Below are positions 44,553 to 52,839 of a stretch of DNA of 64,000 bases, one piece after another. The DNA comes from AC-32 sp963728765 (GTDB lineage Bacteria > Actinomycetota > Thermoleophilia > Gaiellales > Gaiellaceae): positions 85,127 to 149,126 of the forward strand of contig CAVSKX010000006.1 in assembly GCA_963728765.1 (NCBI GenBank). Reading direction: 5' to 3'. Numbering within the stretch: position 1 is the stretch's first letter; the number at the start of each line of letters is the position of its first letter. The notes beneath the pieces were generated by a model. It was not told the DNA's origin. It saw only the letters and a program-made list of their open reading frames with translations, and ran no database searches. A program made the translations under genes and the position numbers.

Positions 44553-45008
44553 TCATTCGCCCGGGATCGACGGTGCCGCCGATTTGACCGGGACCAGGCA
44601 GTCGACTTCACCCTCACGCCGGTAGAACTCGATGAGCGGACGTGCGGGGTCGTGGTCGGCGTGCTCGAAGAGCTCGTCGAACGCGGCGGCGATCTGGCCG
44701 TAGACGCCGGGAGGCTCACCGATGAGCCTGAGCCGCAGGTAGCGACCGCCCGGGATCGTCGTCTCGTCGAGACCGAGCGGATTCTCGAGGTCGCGGGGCA
44801 GGCGCTCGGTGCAGAGCCGGTACGCGCCGGCTCGATTGTCGATCAGGCCCATCATCCGGCGCCCGTGCAGTGAGTCGAACCCCGACTCGAACGCGGGCCA
44901 CGCCTTCTGGATTGCCGCGAGGTCCAGCGGCACGTCCCTGCTGAGGGCGGGCTTGTCCTCGCGCGTGACCTCCGCGATCCTGCCCAGCCTCCCCGTGATG
45001 TCCGCCAA
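44553..45008 (-). CDS. GyrI-like (SOUL/effector-binding) domain protein
   Basis: 151 residues resembling the small-molecule-binding domain of GyrI/AraC-type effector proteins: MMGLIDNRAGAYRLC, PGGRYLRLRLIGEPPGVYGQI and RPLIEFYRREGEVDCLVPV. TTG 45008 abuts the uvrB stop directly. A stand-alone sensor or binding protein; target unknown. Confidence 0.7.
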   Translation of the reverse strand: MADITGRLGRIAEVTREDKPALSRDVPLDLAAIQKAWPAFESGFDSLHGRRMMGLIDNRAGAYRLCTERLPRDLENPLGLDETTIPGGRYLRLRLIGEPPGVYGQIAAAFDELFEHADHDPARPLIEFYRREGEVDCLVPVKSAAPSIPGE

Positions 45009-47015
45009 CTAGGCCGGCGCCTCCGCGGCCGCCTGCAGGTCGCGGCGCAGGTCCTTGATCTCGTCGCGCAGCTTTGCGGCGTACTCGAACCGCAGCTCTT
45101 CGGCGGCGGCGAACATCTCCTCCTCGAGCTGGATGACCAGCTTCTCCAGCTCCTCCGGCGACATGCCCTCGACCTCGGTGCGGCCCTTCCGCCGCCGGCC
45201 CGGGACAGTTGGCGACTCCAGCGAGAGGAACTCCGCGATGTCGGAAACGCCCTTCACGATCGTCTCGGGCGTGATCCCTTGCTCCTCGTTGTAGGCGAGC
45301 TGCTTCGCGCGCCGCCGGTCGGTCTCGTCGAGCGCGTGGCGGATCGCCTCCGTGTGTTTGTCGGCGTACATCAGCACCTTGCCGTTGACGTTCCGCGCCG
45401 CGCGACCGATCGTCTGGATCAGCGCGGTCTGGCCGCGCAGGAAGCCTTCCTTGTCCGCGTCGAGGATCGCGACGAGCGAGACCTCTGGCAGGTCGAGGCC
45501 CTCGCGGAGGAGGTTGACGCCGACGAGCACGTCGTACTCGCCGAGCCGCAGCTCGCGGATGATCTGGATCCGCTCGAGCGTGTCGACCTCGGAGTGCAGG
45601 TAGCGGGCCTTCACGCCGGACTCGAGCAGGTAGTCGGTCAGGTCCTCGGCCATCTTCTTGGTCAGCGTCGTGACGAGCACGCGCTCACCGACCTCTTCGC
45701 GCCTGCGGATCTCGCCCAGCAGGTCGTCGATCTGGTTCCTCGTCGCCCGCAGCTCGACCTCGGGATCGACGATCCCGGTCGGCCGGATCAGCTGCTCGGC
45801 GATGCGGGTGGAGTGGCGCAGCTCGAACGGCCCGGGTGTCGCCGAGACGAACACGAGCTGCTGCACCTTGCCGAGGAACTCGTCGAAGCGGAGCGGCCGG
45901 TTGTCGAGCGCCGACGGAAGCCGGAAGCCGTAGTCGACCAGCGTCTGCTTGCGCGAGCGGTCGCCCTCGTACATCCCGCCGAGCTGCGGAACGGTCTGGT
46001 GCGACTCGTCCACGAAGACGACGAAGTCGTTCGCGAAGTAGTCGAGCAGCGTGAACGGATGCGAGCCGGGCGCGCGACCCTCGAGGATCCGCGAGTAGTT
46101 CTCGATCCCGGTGCAGAAGCCGAGCTCCTGCAGCAGCTCGAGGTCGTACTCCGTGCGCTGGCGAATCCGGTGGGCCTCGAGCATCCGGCCGTCGGCTTCG
46201 AACTGCTTCACCTGCTGCTCGAGCTCGTGCCGGATCTCGGAGACCGCCCGCTCGATCGTCGGCTTCGACGTCACGTACTCCGTCGCCGGCCAGATCGCCA
46301 GATTGTCGAGCTTCGCGTAGACCTCGCCCGAGACCGGGTCGAAGTGCGTGATCTGCTCCACCTCGTCGCCGAAGAAGGAGAGCCGGTACGCGGTCTCCTG
46401 GTTCGCAGGCTGGATCTCGACCATGTCGCCCTTGACGCGGAAGCGGCCGCGGCCGAGGACCGTGTCGTTGCGCGTGTACTGGGAGTCGATCAGCTTGCGC
46501 AGGACGAGGTCGCGGTCGTGCTCCTCGCCGACCTCGAGGTAGATCATCCGCTCCCGCCACTCCTCCGGCGAGCCGAGGCCGTAGATGCACGACACGGACG
46601 CGACGACGATCACGTCGCGGCGCGTGAAGAGCGCCGACGTCGCGGCGAGCCGCAGCCGCGCGATGTCGTCGTTCTGCGAGGAGTCCTTCTCGATGTAGAG
46701 GTCGGCCTGCGGAACGTACGCCTCGGGCTGGTAGTAGTCGTAGTAGGAGACGAAGTACTCGACGGAGTTGTTCGGGAAGAACTCGCGCAGCTCGTTGCAG
46801 AGCTGGGCGGCCAGCGTCTTGTTGTGCGCGATCAGGAGCGTCGGCTTCTGCACCTGCTCGACGATCCAGGCCATCGTCGCCGTCTTGCCGGTCCCGGTCG
46901 CGCCGAGAAGCGTCTGGTAGCGCTCGCCCGCCTGGATGCCGGCCGCGAGCTCCGCGATCGCCTGAGGCTGGTCGCCCGTCGGCCGGTAGGCGTCCGAGGT
47001 TTTGAACTCCCGCAC
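45009..47015 (-). CDS. uvrB: Excinuclease ABC subunit B
   Basis: 668 residues. Helicase-like DNA verification subunit: Walker A LLGATGTGKTATMAW, the beta-hairpin region YYDYYQPEAYVPQADLYIEKD (in part), motif DESHQTVPQLGGMYEGD, VLVGVNLLREGLDLPEVSLV, QTIGRAARN and a C-terminal UVR motif (LEEEMFAAAEELRFEYAAKLRDEI, in part) that contacts UvrC. GTG 47015. Partner of uvrA 6.4 kb away on the same strand. No SOS box is evident before it. Confidence 0.97.
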   Translation of the reverse strand: MREFKTSDAYRPTGDQPQAIAELAAGIQAGERYQTLLGATGTGKTATMAWIVEQVQKPTLLIAHNKTLAAQLCNELREFFPNNSVEYFVSYYDYYQPEAYVPQADLYIEKDSSQNDDIARLRLAATSALFTRRDVIVVASVSCIYGLGSPEEWRERMIYLEVGEEHDRDLVLRKLIDSQYTRNDTVLGRGRFRVKGDMVEIQPANQETAYRLSFFGDEVEQITHFDPVSGEVYAKLDNLAIWPATEYVTSKPTIERAVSEIRHELEQQVKQFEADGRMLEAHRIRQRTEYDLELLQELGFCTGIENYSRILEGRAPGSHPFTLLDYFANDFVVFVDESHQTVPQLGGMYEGDRSRKQTLVDYGFRLPSALDNRPLRFDEFLGKVQQLVFVSATPGPFELRHSTRIAEQLIRPTGIVDPEVELRATRNQIDDLLGEIRRREEVGERVLVTTLTKKMAEDLTDYLLESGVKARYLHSEVDTLERIQIIRELRLGEYDVLVGVNLLREGLDLPEVSLVAILDADKEGFLRGQTALIQTIGRAARNVNGKVLMYADKHTEAIRHALDETDRRRAKQLAYNEEQGITPETIVKGVSDIAEFLSLESPTVPGRRRKGRTEVEGMSPEELEKLVIQLEEEMFAAAEELRFEYAAKLRDEIKDLRRDLQAAAEAPA

Positions 47016-47078
47016 GAGTAAAGAGGCTACCGGGTGCTTACTTCGAGACCACGGCGTTTCCAAGACGGTGCGTTGAAC

Positions 47079-47105
47079 GGCCCCGCCGGCCAAGCCGGCG
47101 TGGCC
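47079..47105. other. GC hairpin in the uvrB/DUF1360 divergent gap
   Basis: GGCC-(mismatch)-CGCCGGC-CAA-GCCGGCG-GGCC, a 12-bp stem with one mismatch. Both flanking genes point away, so it is not a terminator for either. It belongs to the same loop style (C/A-A-A) as other hairpins here. Confidence 0.5.
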
Positions 47106-47148
47106 CCCACGGTCCGCGCCGCCGAGTCGGCGCCTTAGGGGTACCGTC

Positions 47149-47616
47149 ATGGATTCGACCAACGAACGCCCGCCCTACGGCGCGTACGCCGCGATCATGG
47201 GCGTCTTCGCCGGCGGCCTCGCGGCTGCGGGAATAGTCGCCCGGGCGCTCGACCGCGACCCGCAATGCCACACCGCGCTCGACTTCGTCGTGCTCGGTGC
47301 GGCCTCGTTCAAGGGGGCGCACACGCTCTCGCACGACGAGGTGACGAGCTTCATCCGCGAGCCGTTCGTCCGCGGCCGCGCGCACGAAGGCGTGAGCGAG
47401 GAGCCCGTCGAGGGGGGCCTCGACCAGGCGATCGGCGAGCTCGTCACGTGCTCGCGCTGCGCCGGCACGTGGGTCGCCGCCGCCCTGGCCACGACGCAGG
47501 TCGTCGCTCCGCGCTTCGGCCGGCTGCTGACGTGGTCGCTCGGGGCAGCGGCGGCGAACGACTTCCTGCAAGCCGGCTTCGCCGCGCTCACCGGCAAGGC
47601 AAACGAACTGACCTAG
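47149..47616 (+). CDS. DUF1360 protein
   Basis: 155 residues. The family block is clear: ALDFVVLGAASFKGAHTLSHDEVTSFIREPF (in parts), GELVTCSRCAGTWVAA with a CxxC, then two hydrophobic stretches. DUF1360 proteins are small, membrane-associated and uncharacterised. ATG 47149; stop overlaps the convergent MFS gene by 4 bases. Confidence 0.85.
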   Translation: MDSTNERPPYGAYAAIMGVFAGGLAAAGIVARALDRDPQCHTALDFVVLGAASFKGAHTLSHDEVTSFIREPFVRGRAHEGVSEEPVEGGLDQAIGELVTCSRCAGTWVAAALATTQVVAPRFGRLLTWSLGAAAANDFLQAGFAALTGKANELT

Positions 47617-48872
47617 GCAGGCGCCGGCTCGACGAGCCGCTGCCGCCCGAGCTCGCGGGTGGACGAGAGGGCGACCACCGCCATCATCGCCGTCTGCACG
47701 GCCGCGAAGCCGATCAGCACCGGCGTCGTGCCGAAGGCGTCGAGCACCGGCCCGGTGACGAAGAGCCCGAGCGGGTTCACCGCTGCCCAGCCGACCATCG
47801 CGGTGGTGAGCACGTTCGGCCGCAGCGGCGCCGGGACGCGAAGGGTCGTGATGGTGTGAAGGCTCGGGTTGACGAGGCCGTTCGCCACGCCCGACGCGAG
47901 GATCAGCCCCCCGAGGGCCACCGCCGGGAGCGGCAGCCACAGGAACCACAGCGGCAGCGCCTGGAACATCGCGAACGTCGCAATCACTGCGAGGCCGGCA
48001 AACCGGCGGGTCAGGTACTTGAACGAGATCGCGTTGCCGATCACCGCGCCGACGCCGAAGGAGGCGATCAGCAAGCCGGCGATCGAGGCGTGGTGGCCGA
48101 ACCGGTCGAGCACGAGCACGGGGACGGAGATGAAGAACGCCGTCCAGGCCGCGTCTCCGAGCGCGAAGGTCGGCCACCACACCCGCAGCAGCCGGTCACG
48201 CGCAATGAAGCTAAGCCCTGCGCGGACGCTGCGGTGCTCTTCCTCCTGCGGCGCAGGCGGTCGCCGCGGCACGAAGACCGCGACGAGGAAGAGCGAGACG
48301 AGATACGTCGCCGCATCGATCACGAGCACCGGAGTCGCTCCCATCAGCCCGATCAGCAGGCCCGCGAGCGCCGGCCCGACGAGGATCGTCACGCGGTTTG
48401 CGCCCTGGAAGAGCGCGTTCGCCTCCGTGACCCGCTGCTCGTCCTCGCCGATCAGCTCCGGGACGATCACCTTCTGGGCGGCGAAGTAGGGCGCGGCGAA
48501 GGCGCCGAGAGCGAAAGCGACCGCGAGCAGAAGCGGGAAGGAGACGCCGGCGGTCCAGTGCAGCACCGGGATCACGAGCATCAGCGGGGCCCGGACGGCG
48601 TCGCAGAGCATCATCGTCCGCCGGGCGCCGAGCGCGCCGAGCACACGACCGCCGGGTAGCCCGAGCAGCGCGAGCCCGATCACCTCGGCCGCGACCACGA
48701 ACGTCGTGTGCGTCGCCGAGCCGCTCGTCACCAGCACGAACCACGGCAGCGCGAGCCAGGTCATCTGAGCGCCCGTGGTCGAGACGACCTCGGCGACCAG
48801 TAGCGCGAGAATCGAGCGCTCGCGCAGGAGCTCGGTGCGGCTCACTGCGGCTCGTCCTGACGGAACGCGCAT
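47613..48872 (-). CDS. MFS exporter
   Basis: About 419 residues, 12 hydrophobic segments. Motif-A-like loop LGALGARRTMML after helix 2, ANALFQGANRVTILVGPALAGLL and LNTI-like helices of the drug-exporter/enterobactin-exporter-like MFS group (MFS_3). ATG 48872 or GTG 48845. Second of two MFS genes in a row. Confidence 0.88.
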   Translation of the reverse strand: MRVPSGRAAVSRTELLRERSILALLVAEVVSTTGAQMTWLALPWFVLVTSGSATHTTFVVAAEVIGLALLGLPGGRVLGALGARRTMMLCDAVRAPLMLVIPVLHWTAGVSFPLLLAVAFALGAFAAPYFAAQKVIVPELIGEDEQRVTEANALFQGANRVTILVGPALAGLLIGLMGATPVLVIDAATYLVSLFLVAVFVPRRPPAPQEEEHRSVRAGLSFIARDRLLRVWWPTFALGDAAWTAFFISVPVLVLDRFGHHASIAGLLIASFGVGAVIGNAISFKYLTRRFAGLAVIATFAMFQALPLWFLWLPLPAVALGGLILASGVANGLVNPSLHTITTLRVPAPLRPNVLTTAMVGWAAVNPLGLFVTGPVLDAFGTTPVLIGFAAVQTAMMAVVALSSTRELGRQRLVEPAPA

Positions 48873-48890
48873 CGAAGGGTCGTTTCAGAC

Positions 48891-48917
48891 GGCCGCGCGG
48901 GCAACGCCCGCACGGCC
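48891..48917. other. Long GC hairpin between the two MFS genes
   Basis: GGCCG-C-GCGGGC-AAC-GCCCGC-A-CGGCC: 11 paired bases with one internal mismatch, between the upstream MFS stop and the downstream MFS start. It could attenuate read-through. Same hairpin style as the composite elements but without the GGCATC palindrome. Confidence 0.5.
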
Positions 48918-48920
48918 CGA

Positions 48921-48944
48921 GATGACGTCATAGGCGACGTCATC
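48921..48944. promoter_or_regulatory. Inverted repeat GATGACGTC-N6-GACGTCATC
   Basis: Perfect 9-bp arms around 6 bases, overlapping the stop of the upstream MFS gene and about 50-75 bases before the next MFS start. It shares TGAYGTC/GACRTCA with the operator at 51640-51660, so it may be a second site for the same regulator. Inference only. Confidence 0.35.
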
Positions 48945-50217
48945 GGTCCGCCTCCGGCAGCTCCCGCAGACGCAGGTACGGCGAGGGCAGGAGCCAGAGC
49001 ACGCCGAGCAGCGCGCCCACCGTCGCGATCCAGAGCGTCGGCCGGAGCCCGATCCACGTCCCGAGCGCGCCACCGACGAGCGAGCCCAGCGGCCGGACGC
49101 CGTAGTTGACGACCATGTACGCCCCGGAAACGCGCGCGCGCAGCCGGTCGGGCACCAGCGCCGCCTTGATCGAGCCGGCGGTGATGTCGAGAATCATCAC
49201 GCCGAAGCCGGAGCCGAACTCGGAGAGGAAGAGCAGCGCGAGGATCGACCAGTCGGACCCGCCGGCCAGCGGCACGAGCAGCAGCGGCGCCGGGAACAGC
49301 ACGCAACCGAGCACGAAGGCGGGCCCGACGCCGATGCGACGGCTGATCCGTCCGGTGACCATCGAGCCGATCAGACCGCCTACCGACGCCGCCCCTAGCA
49401 CGAGCCCGAGGAGGCCGGGCCCAACCTCGAGCGTGCGCGTCGCGTAGAGGAAGAACAGCGCCCAGAACATGAAGTTGAAGAAGTTGATCGTGGCGGTCGC
49501 CAGGAGCGAAGAGCGAATGAGCGGCGACCGCCAGAGGTACGCCATGCCGGCCTTCAGGTGCCCCCGCTCTGCCTGCTCGGTGGGCGGCTCCACGGGTGAG
49601 ATCGAGCTCATGGTGAACGCGGAGACGAGGAACGAGAGCGCATCCGCGACCAGCGCGCCCGGAGCCGAGAAGACCTGCACGAGCAGCCCGCCGACGCTCG
49701 GTCCGCCGACGTAGGAGAACGCGCGGCTGCCGTTCAGAAGCGCGTTGGCCTCGAGGTAGCGCTCCCGCGGCACGAGCGAGACGAAGAGCGTGCTGTACGA
49801 AACGTAGAAGAGCAGGCTCAGCGTGCCGATCAGGAAGCTGACGACATACAGCTGCCCGAACGTCAGGAGGTCCAGCCAGTACGCGAGCGGGATGGTCGCG
49901 ATGAGCGCGGCGCGTCCGAGAGCGGTGAAGATCATGGTGTGCCTGCGGCGGCCGTGCCGGTCGACCCACGCGCCGGCATGAAGCGCGAAGAGCAGGTTCG
50001 GGATCAACAGCGCCGCCCCCAGGTAGCCCATCTGTGCCGGGCCGGCGTCCAGTGCGAGGACCGCGACGAGCGGCAGCGCGATCATCGTGATCTGGTCGCC
50101 GAAGAGGGAAACCGTCTCGCCGGACCAGAAGCGGCGGAACTCGCGGTCGCCGAGTACGGCGGGAGGCCGGAGCCGCCGCGACGCAGGCGCGGCGAGGGTT
50201 GAGCCGGTCTGGTTCAT
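48940..50217 (-). CDS. MFS exporter
   Basis: 425 residues, 12 helices. DREFRRFWSGETVSLFGDQ at the N-terminus and WVDRHGRRRHTMI (motif A) are typical of the MFS_3 exporter group; NALLNGSRAFSYVGGPSVGGLL parallels the other MFS gene. ATG 50217 is in an ATGA overlap with the DUF4097 gene, so it belongs to the operon headed by the ribbon-helix-helix regulator. Confidence 0.9.
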   Translation of the reverse strand: MNQTGSTLAAPASRRLRPPAVLGDREFRRFWSGETVSLFGDQITMIALPLVAVLALDAGPAQMGYLGAALLIPNLLFALHAGAWVDRHGRRRHTMIFTALGRAALIATIPLAYWLDLLTFGQLYVVSFLIGTLSLLFYVSYSTLFVSLVPRERYLEANALLNGSRAFSYVGGPSVGGLLVQVFSAPGALVADALSFLVSAFTMSSISPVEPPTEQAERGHLKAGMAYLWRSPLIRSSLLATATINFFNFMFWALFFLYATRTLEVGPGLLGLVLGAASVGGLIGSMVTGRISRRIGVGPAFVLGCVLFPAPLLLVPLAGGSDWSILALLFLSEFGSGFGVMILDITAGSIKAALVPDRLRARVSGAYMVVNYGVRPLGSLVGGALGTWIGLRPTLWIATVGALLGVLWLLPSPYLRLRELPEADR

Positions 50218-51074
50218 GCGCGGCTGACGGTGACGTCGCCGCTCATCGTGTTGGCGCTGAGCTCGACCGCGGGGCCGCCGTTCTCGGGCGGAACGTCGCT
50301 GACGGGCAGCTCGGAGCGGACCTCGCCGCTGCGCGAGCGGGCGTCGACGAAGAGCGTCGAGCCCTCGGCGATGCCGATCTGGAGGTCGCCGGAGGCGGAC
50401 TTGAGGCTGACGGTGCCCTGGGAGACCTTGCCGATCTCCTGATCGCCAGACGCCGTGTTGAGACTGACCGAGGACCGCGCCTCGCGCACCAGGATGTCAC
50501 CGGAGGCCGAGTTCGCGGAGAGCTCGCCGGTGACCTCGCGGATGATCAGATCGCCCGAAGCGGTGTTGACCTTCGCCTCCCCGGCGATGGAACGGACCTG
50601 CACGTCGCCCGACGCGGTGTTCAGGCGGGCGTCGCCGCCGATCTCGCCGATCTGCACGTCGCCGCTGGCCGCGTTCACGCGGACCTCGCGGGCGATCTCG
50701 TCGAACTCGACGTCGCCGGAGCCGGTCTCGACCTCGACCGCGCCGAAGCGGCCGTGGCCGGTGATGTCTGCGGAACCGGTCTTGGACTCGACGCTCGTGC
50801 CGTGCGGCGAGTTGACGGTGACGAGCACCTCCGCATTCCGGAAGAGCCCGCGGCCGCGGTCGCGGGCATCGATGACGACCTCGTGACCGCCGCCGCGCTC
50901 TCGTAGCTCGATCCGGGCGCTGGCGACGGCGGCCGTGCTCGCGTCGTTGTTGCGAAGCGGCTCGAGCACGACCTTCGTCTCCTTCACGTCGGCGGTGTCG
51001 ACGCGAACCTCGCCGGCGCCGAGCCGGATCTCGAGCCGAACGTCGCCCGGGGTTTCGAACGTCTCGGTCCTCAC
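50214..51074 (-). CDS. DUF4097 beta-repeat protein
   Basis: 286 residues. From ~90 to 270 there are about nine ~19-residue repeats of the form (V/L)xxxSASGDVxIxEIxGxxxxNTASGD (in part), a right-handed beta-solenoid expected of DUF4097 (adhesin-like) proteins. No signal peptide. GTG 51074 overlaps the 33-codon gene (GTGA). Function unknown; often in regulator/transport units. Confidence 0.88.
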   Translation of the reverse strand: MRTETFETPGDVRLEIRLGAGEVRVDTADVKETKVVLEPLRNNDASTAAVASARIELRERGGGHEVVIDARDRGRGLFRNAEVLVTVNSPHGTSVESKTGSADITGHGRFGAVEVETGSGDVEFDEIAREVRVNAASGDVQIGEIGGDARLNTASGDVQVRSIAGEAKVNTASGDLIIREVTGELSANSASGDILVREARSSVSLNTASGDQEIGKVSQGTVSLKSASGDLQIGIAEGSTLFVDARSRSGEVRSELPVSDVPPENGGPAVELSANTMSGDVTVSRA

Positions 51075-51172
51075 CGTCCGCGCCTTCCAGCGGGCACGTA
51101 CGGCGGGCGCTGCGGGCGCCTGTCGATGCGGACCTCGACGTAACCCATCGGGATCGGGTAGTAGCGCACCAT
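51071..51172 (-). CDS. 33-residue conserved-looking peptide gene
   Basis: ATG 51172 with GGGAGGAACG directly upstream, 33 codons, TGA forming a GTGA overlap with DUF4097. Begins VRYYPIPMGYVEVRID and ends in a Pro/Arg-rich tail (RRPQRPPYVPAGRRGR). The excellent ribosome site and exact overlap argue for translation, perhaps as a coupling leader for DUF4097 or a product in its own right. No family recognised. Confidence 0.6.
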   Translation of the reverse strand: MVRYYPIPMGYVEVRIDRRPQRPPYVPAGRRGR

Positions 51173-51185
51173 CGTTCCTCCCCTC

Positions 51186-51638
51186 CTAGCCACGGGCGTA
51201 GCCCGTGAGCCGGTTGCCTGACTGCTGTGTCGGAGCCGACGTGCTCGTGCGTCCGAGCGCGCGGACGACGTACGTGTTGACGGAGACGCCCTCGCGCGAG
51301 GCCGCCTTCTCGACGGCTTCCTTAAGGGCCTCCGGCAAGCGGAGCGTGATCCGCGCGGTGAAGGCCTCGTCGGCCGCCGCCGCGGGCGCCTCGGGCTCGT
51401 CGCTGACGTACACGAGCTCCGGGTCCTGGCCGGTCAGCCGCACCTCGACGTGACCGGACGGAAGCTTGTCGTTCAGCTCGATCGCCGCTTCCGAAAGCGC
51501 GTCGAGCAAGCGCAGACCGACGGAAGCCTGGAGCGTGAGGACGAGGCGTCCGGCCGCGTCGGCCGTCGTCTCGTCACCCAGCTCCGCGACCGCCGTCAGG
51601 TCGGCCTTGAGCGAATCGATGAACCTCTGTAGCTGCAT
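51186..51638 (-). CDS. Ribbon-helix-helix regulator with N-terminal domain
   Basis: 150 residues. The N-terminal ~95 are helical plus a strand (HVEVRLTGQDPELVYV), and the C-terminal ~45 form an Arc/CopG/HicB-like DNA-binding unit: ARITLRLPEALKEAVEKAASREGVSVNTYVVRAL (in parts). The first gene of a run: RHH - 33-aa peptide - DUF4097 - MFS. A perfect operator overlaps its own promoter. The stop lies in a CACGGGCTACGCCCGTG hairpin. Confidence 0.82.
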   Translation of the reverse strand: MQLQRFIDSLKADLTAVAELGDETTADAAGRLVLTLQASVGLRLLDALSEAAIELNDKLPSGHVEVRLTGQDPELVYVSDEPEAPAAAADEAFTARITLRLPEALKEAVEKAASREGVSVNTYVVRALGRTSTSAPTQQSGNRLTGYARG

Positions 51639-51639
51639 C

Positions 51640-51676
51640 GTGATGTCACTATGACATCACTAACGGTGTCTGTCAA
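51640..51676 (-). promoter_or_regulatory. Promoter with perfect palindromic operator for the RHH operon
   Basis: Minus strand: -35 TTGACA (51676-51671), 17-bp spacer, -10 CATAGT (51653-51648). Overlapping the -10 and start site is GTGATGTCA-TAG-TGACATCAC (51640-51660), a perfect 9-bp inverted repeat. The predicted start (~51641) is 2-3 bases before ATG 51638, so the mRNA is leaderless. Bound regulator would block the promoter; autorepression by the RHH protein is inferred. Confidence 0.8.
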
Positions 51677-51702
51677 GCGTCAGTTACTAGTCATCGGTGA
51701 AG

Positions 51703-52254
51703 TCATCCCGATGCGGACAGCTGATCCCCGTAACCACGCCGATAGAGCGTCTTCAGGTGCTCGACGCGGGAGACGTAGTGGCGGGTCTCTGCGAACGCGA
51801 TCCCTTTCCCCTCGCGGCGCCAGGTGTCGACGTTCTGCTGCCCGGCGTTGTAGGCGGCCAGCGCGGTCTGCTCGTCGCCGTACTTGTCGAGCAGGTGGCG
51901 CAGGTACCACGAGCCGTAGCGCACGTTGATCTCGGGGTCGTCCAGGTCCGAGACGCGGAACTTCGAGCCGCCGGTGTGCACGGCGATCCCCTTCGCCGTG
52001 TCGGGCAGCAGCTGCATGAGGCCGATTGCTCCGGAGCTCGAGCGCGCGTGCGGGTGGAACTTGCTCTCCTGGTAGATCACGCCGGCGAGCAGTGCCGGGT
52101 CGAGGCGGTAGTTGTGCGCGTGGGCACGGACGATCGACTCATAGTGCAGCGGGTAGCGGAGCCGGACGTACCAGGCGGGCTCGGACGAGTTCACGTACGC
52201 GAAGGCGGCTCCGAGAACGGCGCCCGCGAGCAGCAGCGCGAGGACCTTCTTCAG
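51703..52254 (-). CDS. Lytic transglycosylase (SLT), probable CTG start
   Basis: 183 residues. N-terminal signal/anchor KKVLALLLAGAVLGAAFAYV, then an SLT domain: LDPALLAGVIYQESKFHPHARSSSGAIGLMQLLPDTA (in parts; catalytic Glu in YQESKF), YGSWYLRHLL, ALAAYNAGQQNVDTW. Cleaves peptidoglycan. No ATG/GTG/TTG precedes the signal sequence; CTG 52254 gives it exactly, is in a CTGA overlap with coaE and has AGGAG 8 nt upstream. Confidence 0.9.
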   Translation of the reverse strand: MKKVLALLLAGAVLGAAFAYVNSSEPAWYVRLRYPLHYESIVRAHAHNYRLDPALLAGVIYQESKFHPHARSSSGAIGLMQLLPDTAKGIAVHTGGSKFRVSDLDDPEINVRYGSWYLRHLLDKYGDEQTALAAYNAGQQNVDTWRREGKGIAFAETRHYVSRVEHLKTLYRRGYGDQLSASG

Positions 52255-52838
52255 CGCGTGAGCTCCTGGAGGACGGCCTGCACGAAGTCGTCGAGCTTCT
52301 CGATCGAGCCGTCGTTCACGTAGGAGAAGTCGGCCTGGGCCACCTTCACCGAGTCTGGCAGCAGGCGCGGCTCGCGCTCGTCGGCCGCGACCTTCGTGCG
52401 CTCTACCCGCACGTTCGGCGGCGCCGTGACCACGACCACCGCGTCGAAGCGGTCCTGACCGCCGACCTCGTACAGCAGCGGCACCTCCGTGGCGCAGACC
52501 GCCGGTGAGTCGTCCTGCTCCGCCAGCTGCTCGCGCCACCCCATGTACTCCTTCACCACCCGCGGGTGCAGCAGCCCTTCGAGCCACTCGAGCGCCTCGC
52601 TGTCGGCGAACACGATGTCGGCGATCGCGCCGCGATCGATCTCACCGCGCGGGTCGAGCACGCGGTCGCCGAACCGCTCCACCACAGCGCGATGCACCTC
52701 GTCGTCCTCGCTCAGCAGGCGGTGAACGATGTCGTCGCTGGAGATCGTGGCCACGCCGTGGCGGGCGAAGGCGGCCAGCGTCTCGCTCTTCCCGGCTCCG
52801 ATGCCGCCGGTGATGGCGACGGCGATCGGTCGGGCCAA
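52251..52838 (-). CDS. coaE: Dephospho-CoA kinase
   Basis: 195 residues; last step of CoA synthesis. P-loop AITGGIGAGKSETLAAF, SSDDIVHRLL, and the lid region TEVPLLYEVGGQDRFDAVVVV (in part). TTG 52838 starts two bases after the rpsA stop. In the conserved rpsA-coaE arrangement of Actinobacteria. The actinobacterial C-terminal GrpB/UPF0157 extension is absent. Confidence 0.95.
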   Translation of the reverse strand: MARPIAVAITGGIGAGKSETLAAFARHGVATISSDDIVHRLLSEDDEVHRAVVERFGDRVLDPRGEIDRGAIADIVFADSEALEWLEGLLHPRVVKEYMGWREQLAEQDDSPAVCATEVPLLYEVGGQDRFDAVVVVTAPPNVRVERTKVAADEREPRLLPDSVKVAQADFSYVNDGSIEKLDDFVQAVLQELTR

Positions 52839-52839
52839 G

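Noticed and set aside
47016..47148. SOS box for uvrB
   Set aside because: No GAACNNNNGTTC in the divergent gap; only the GC hairpin is visible.
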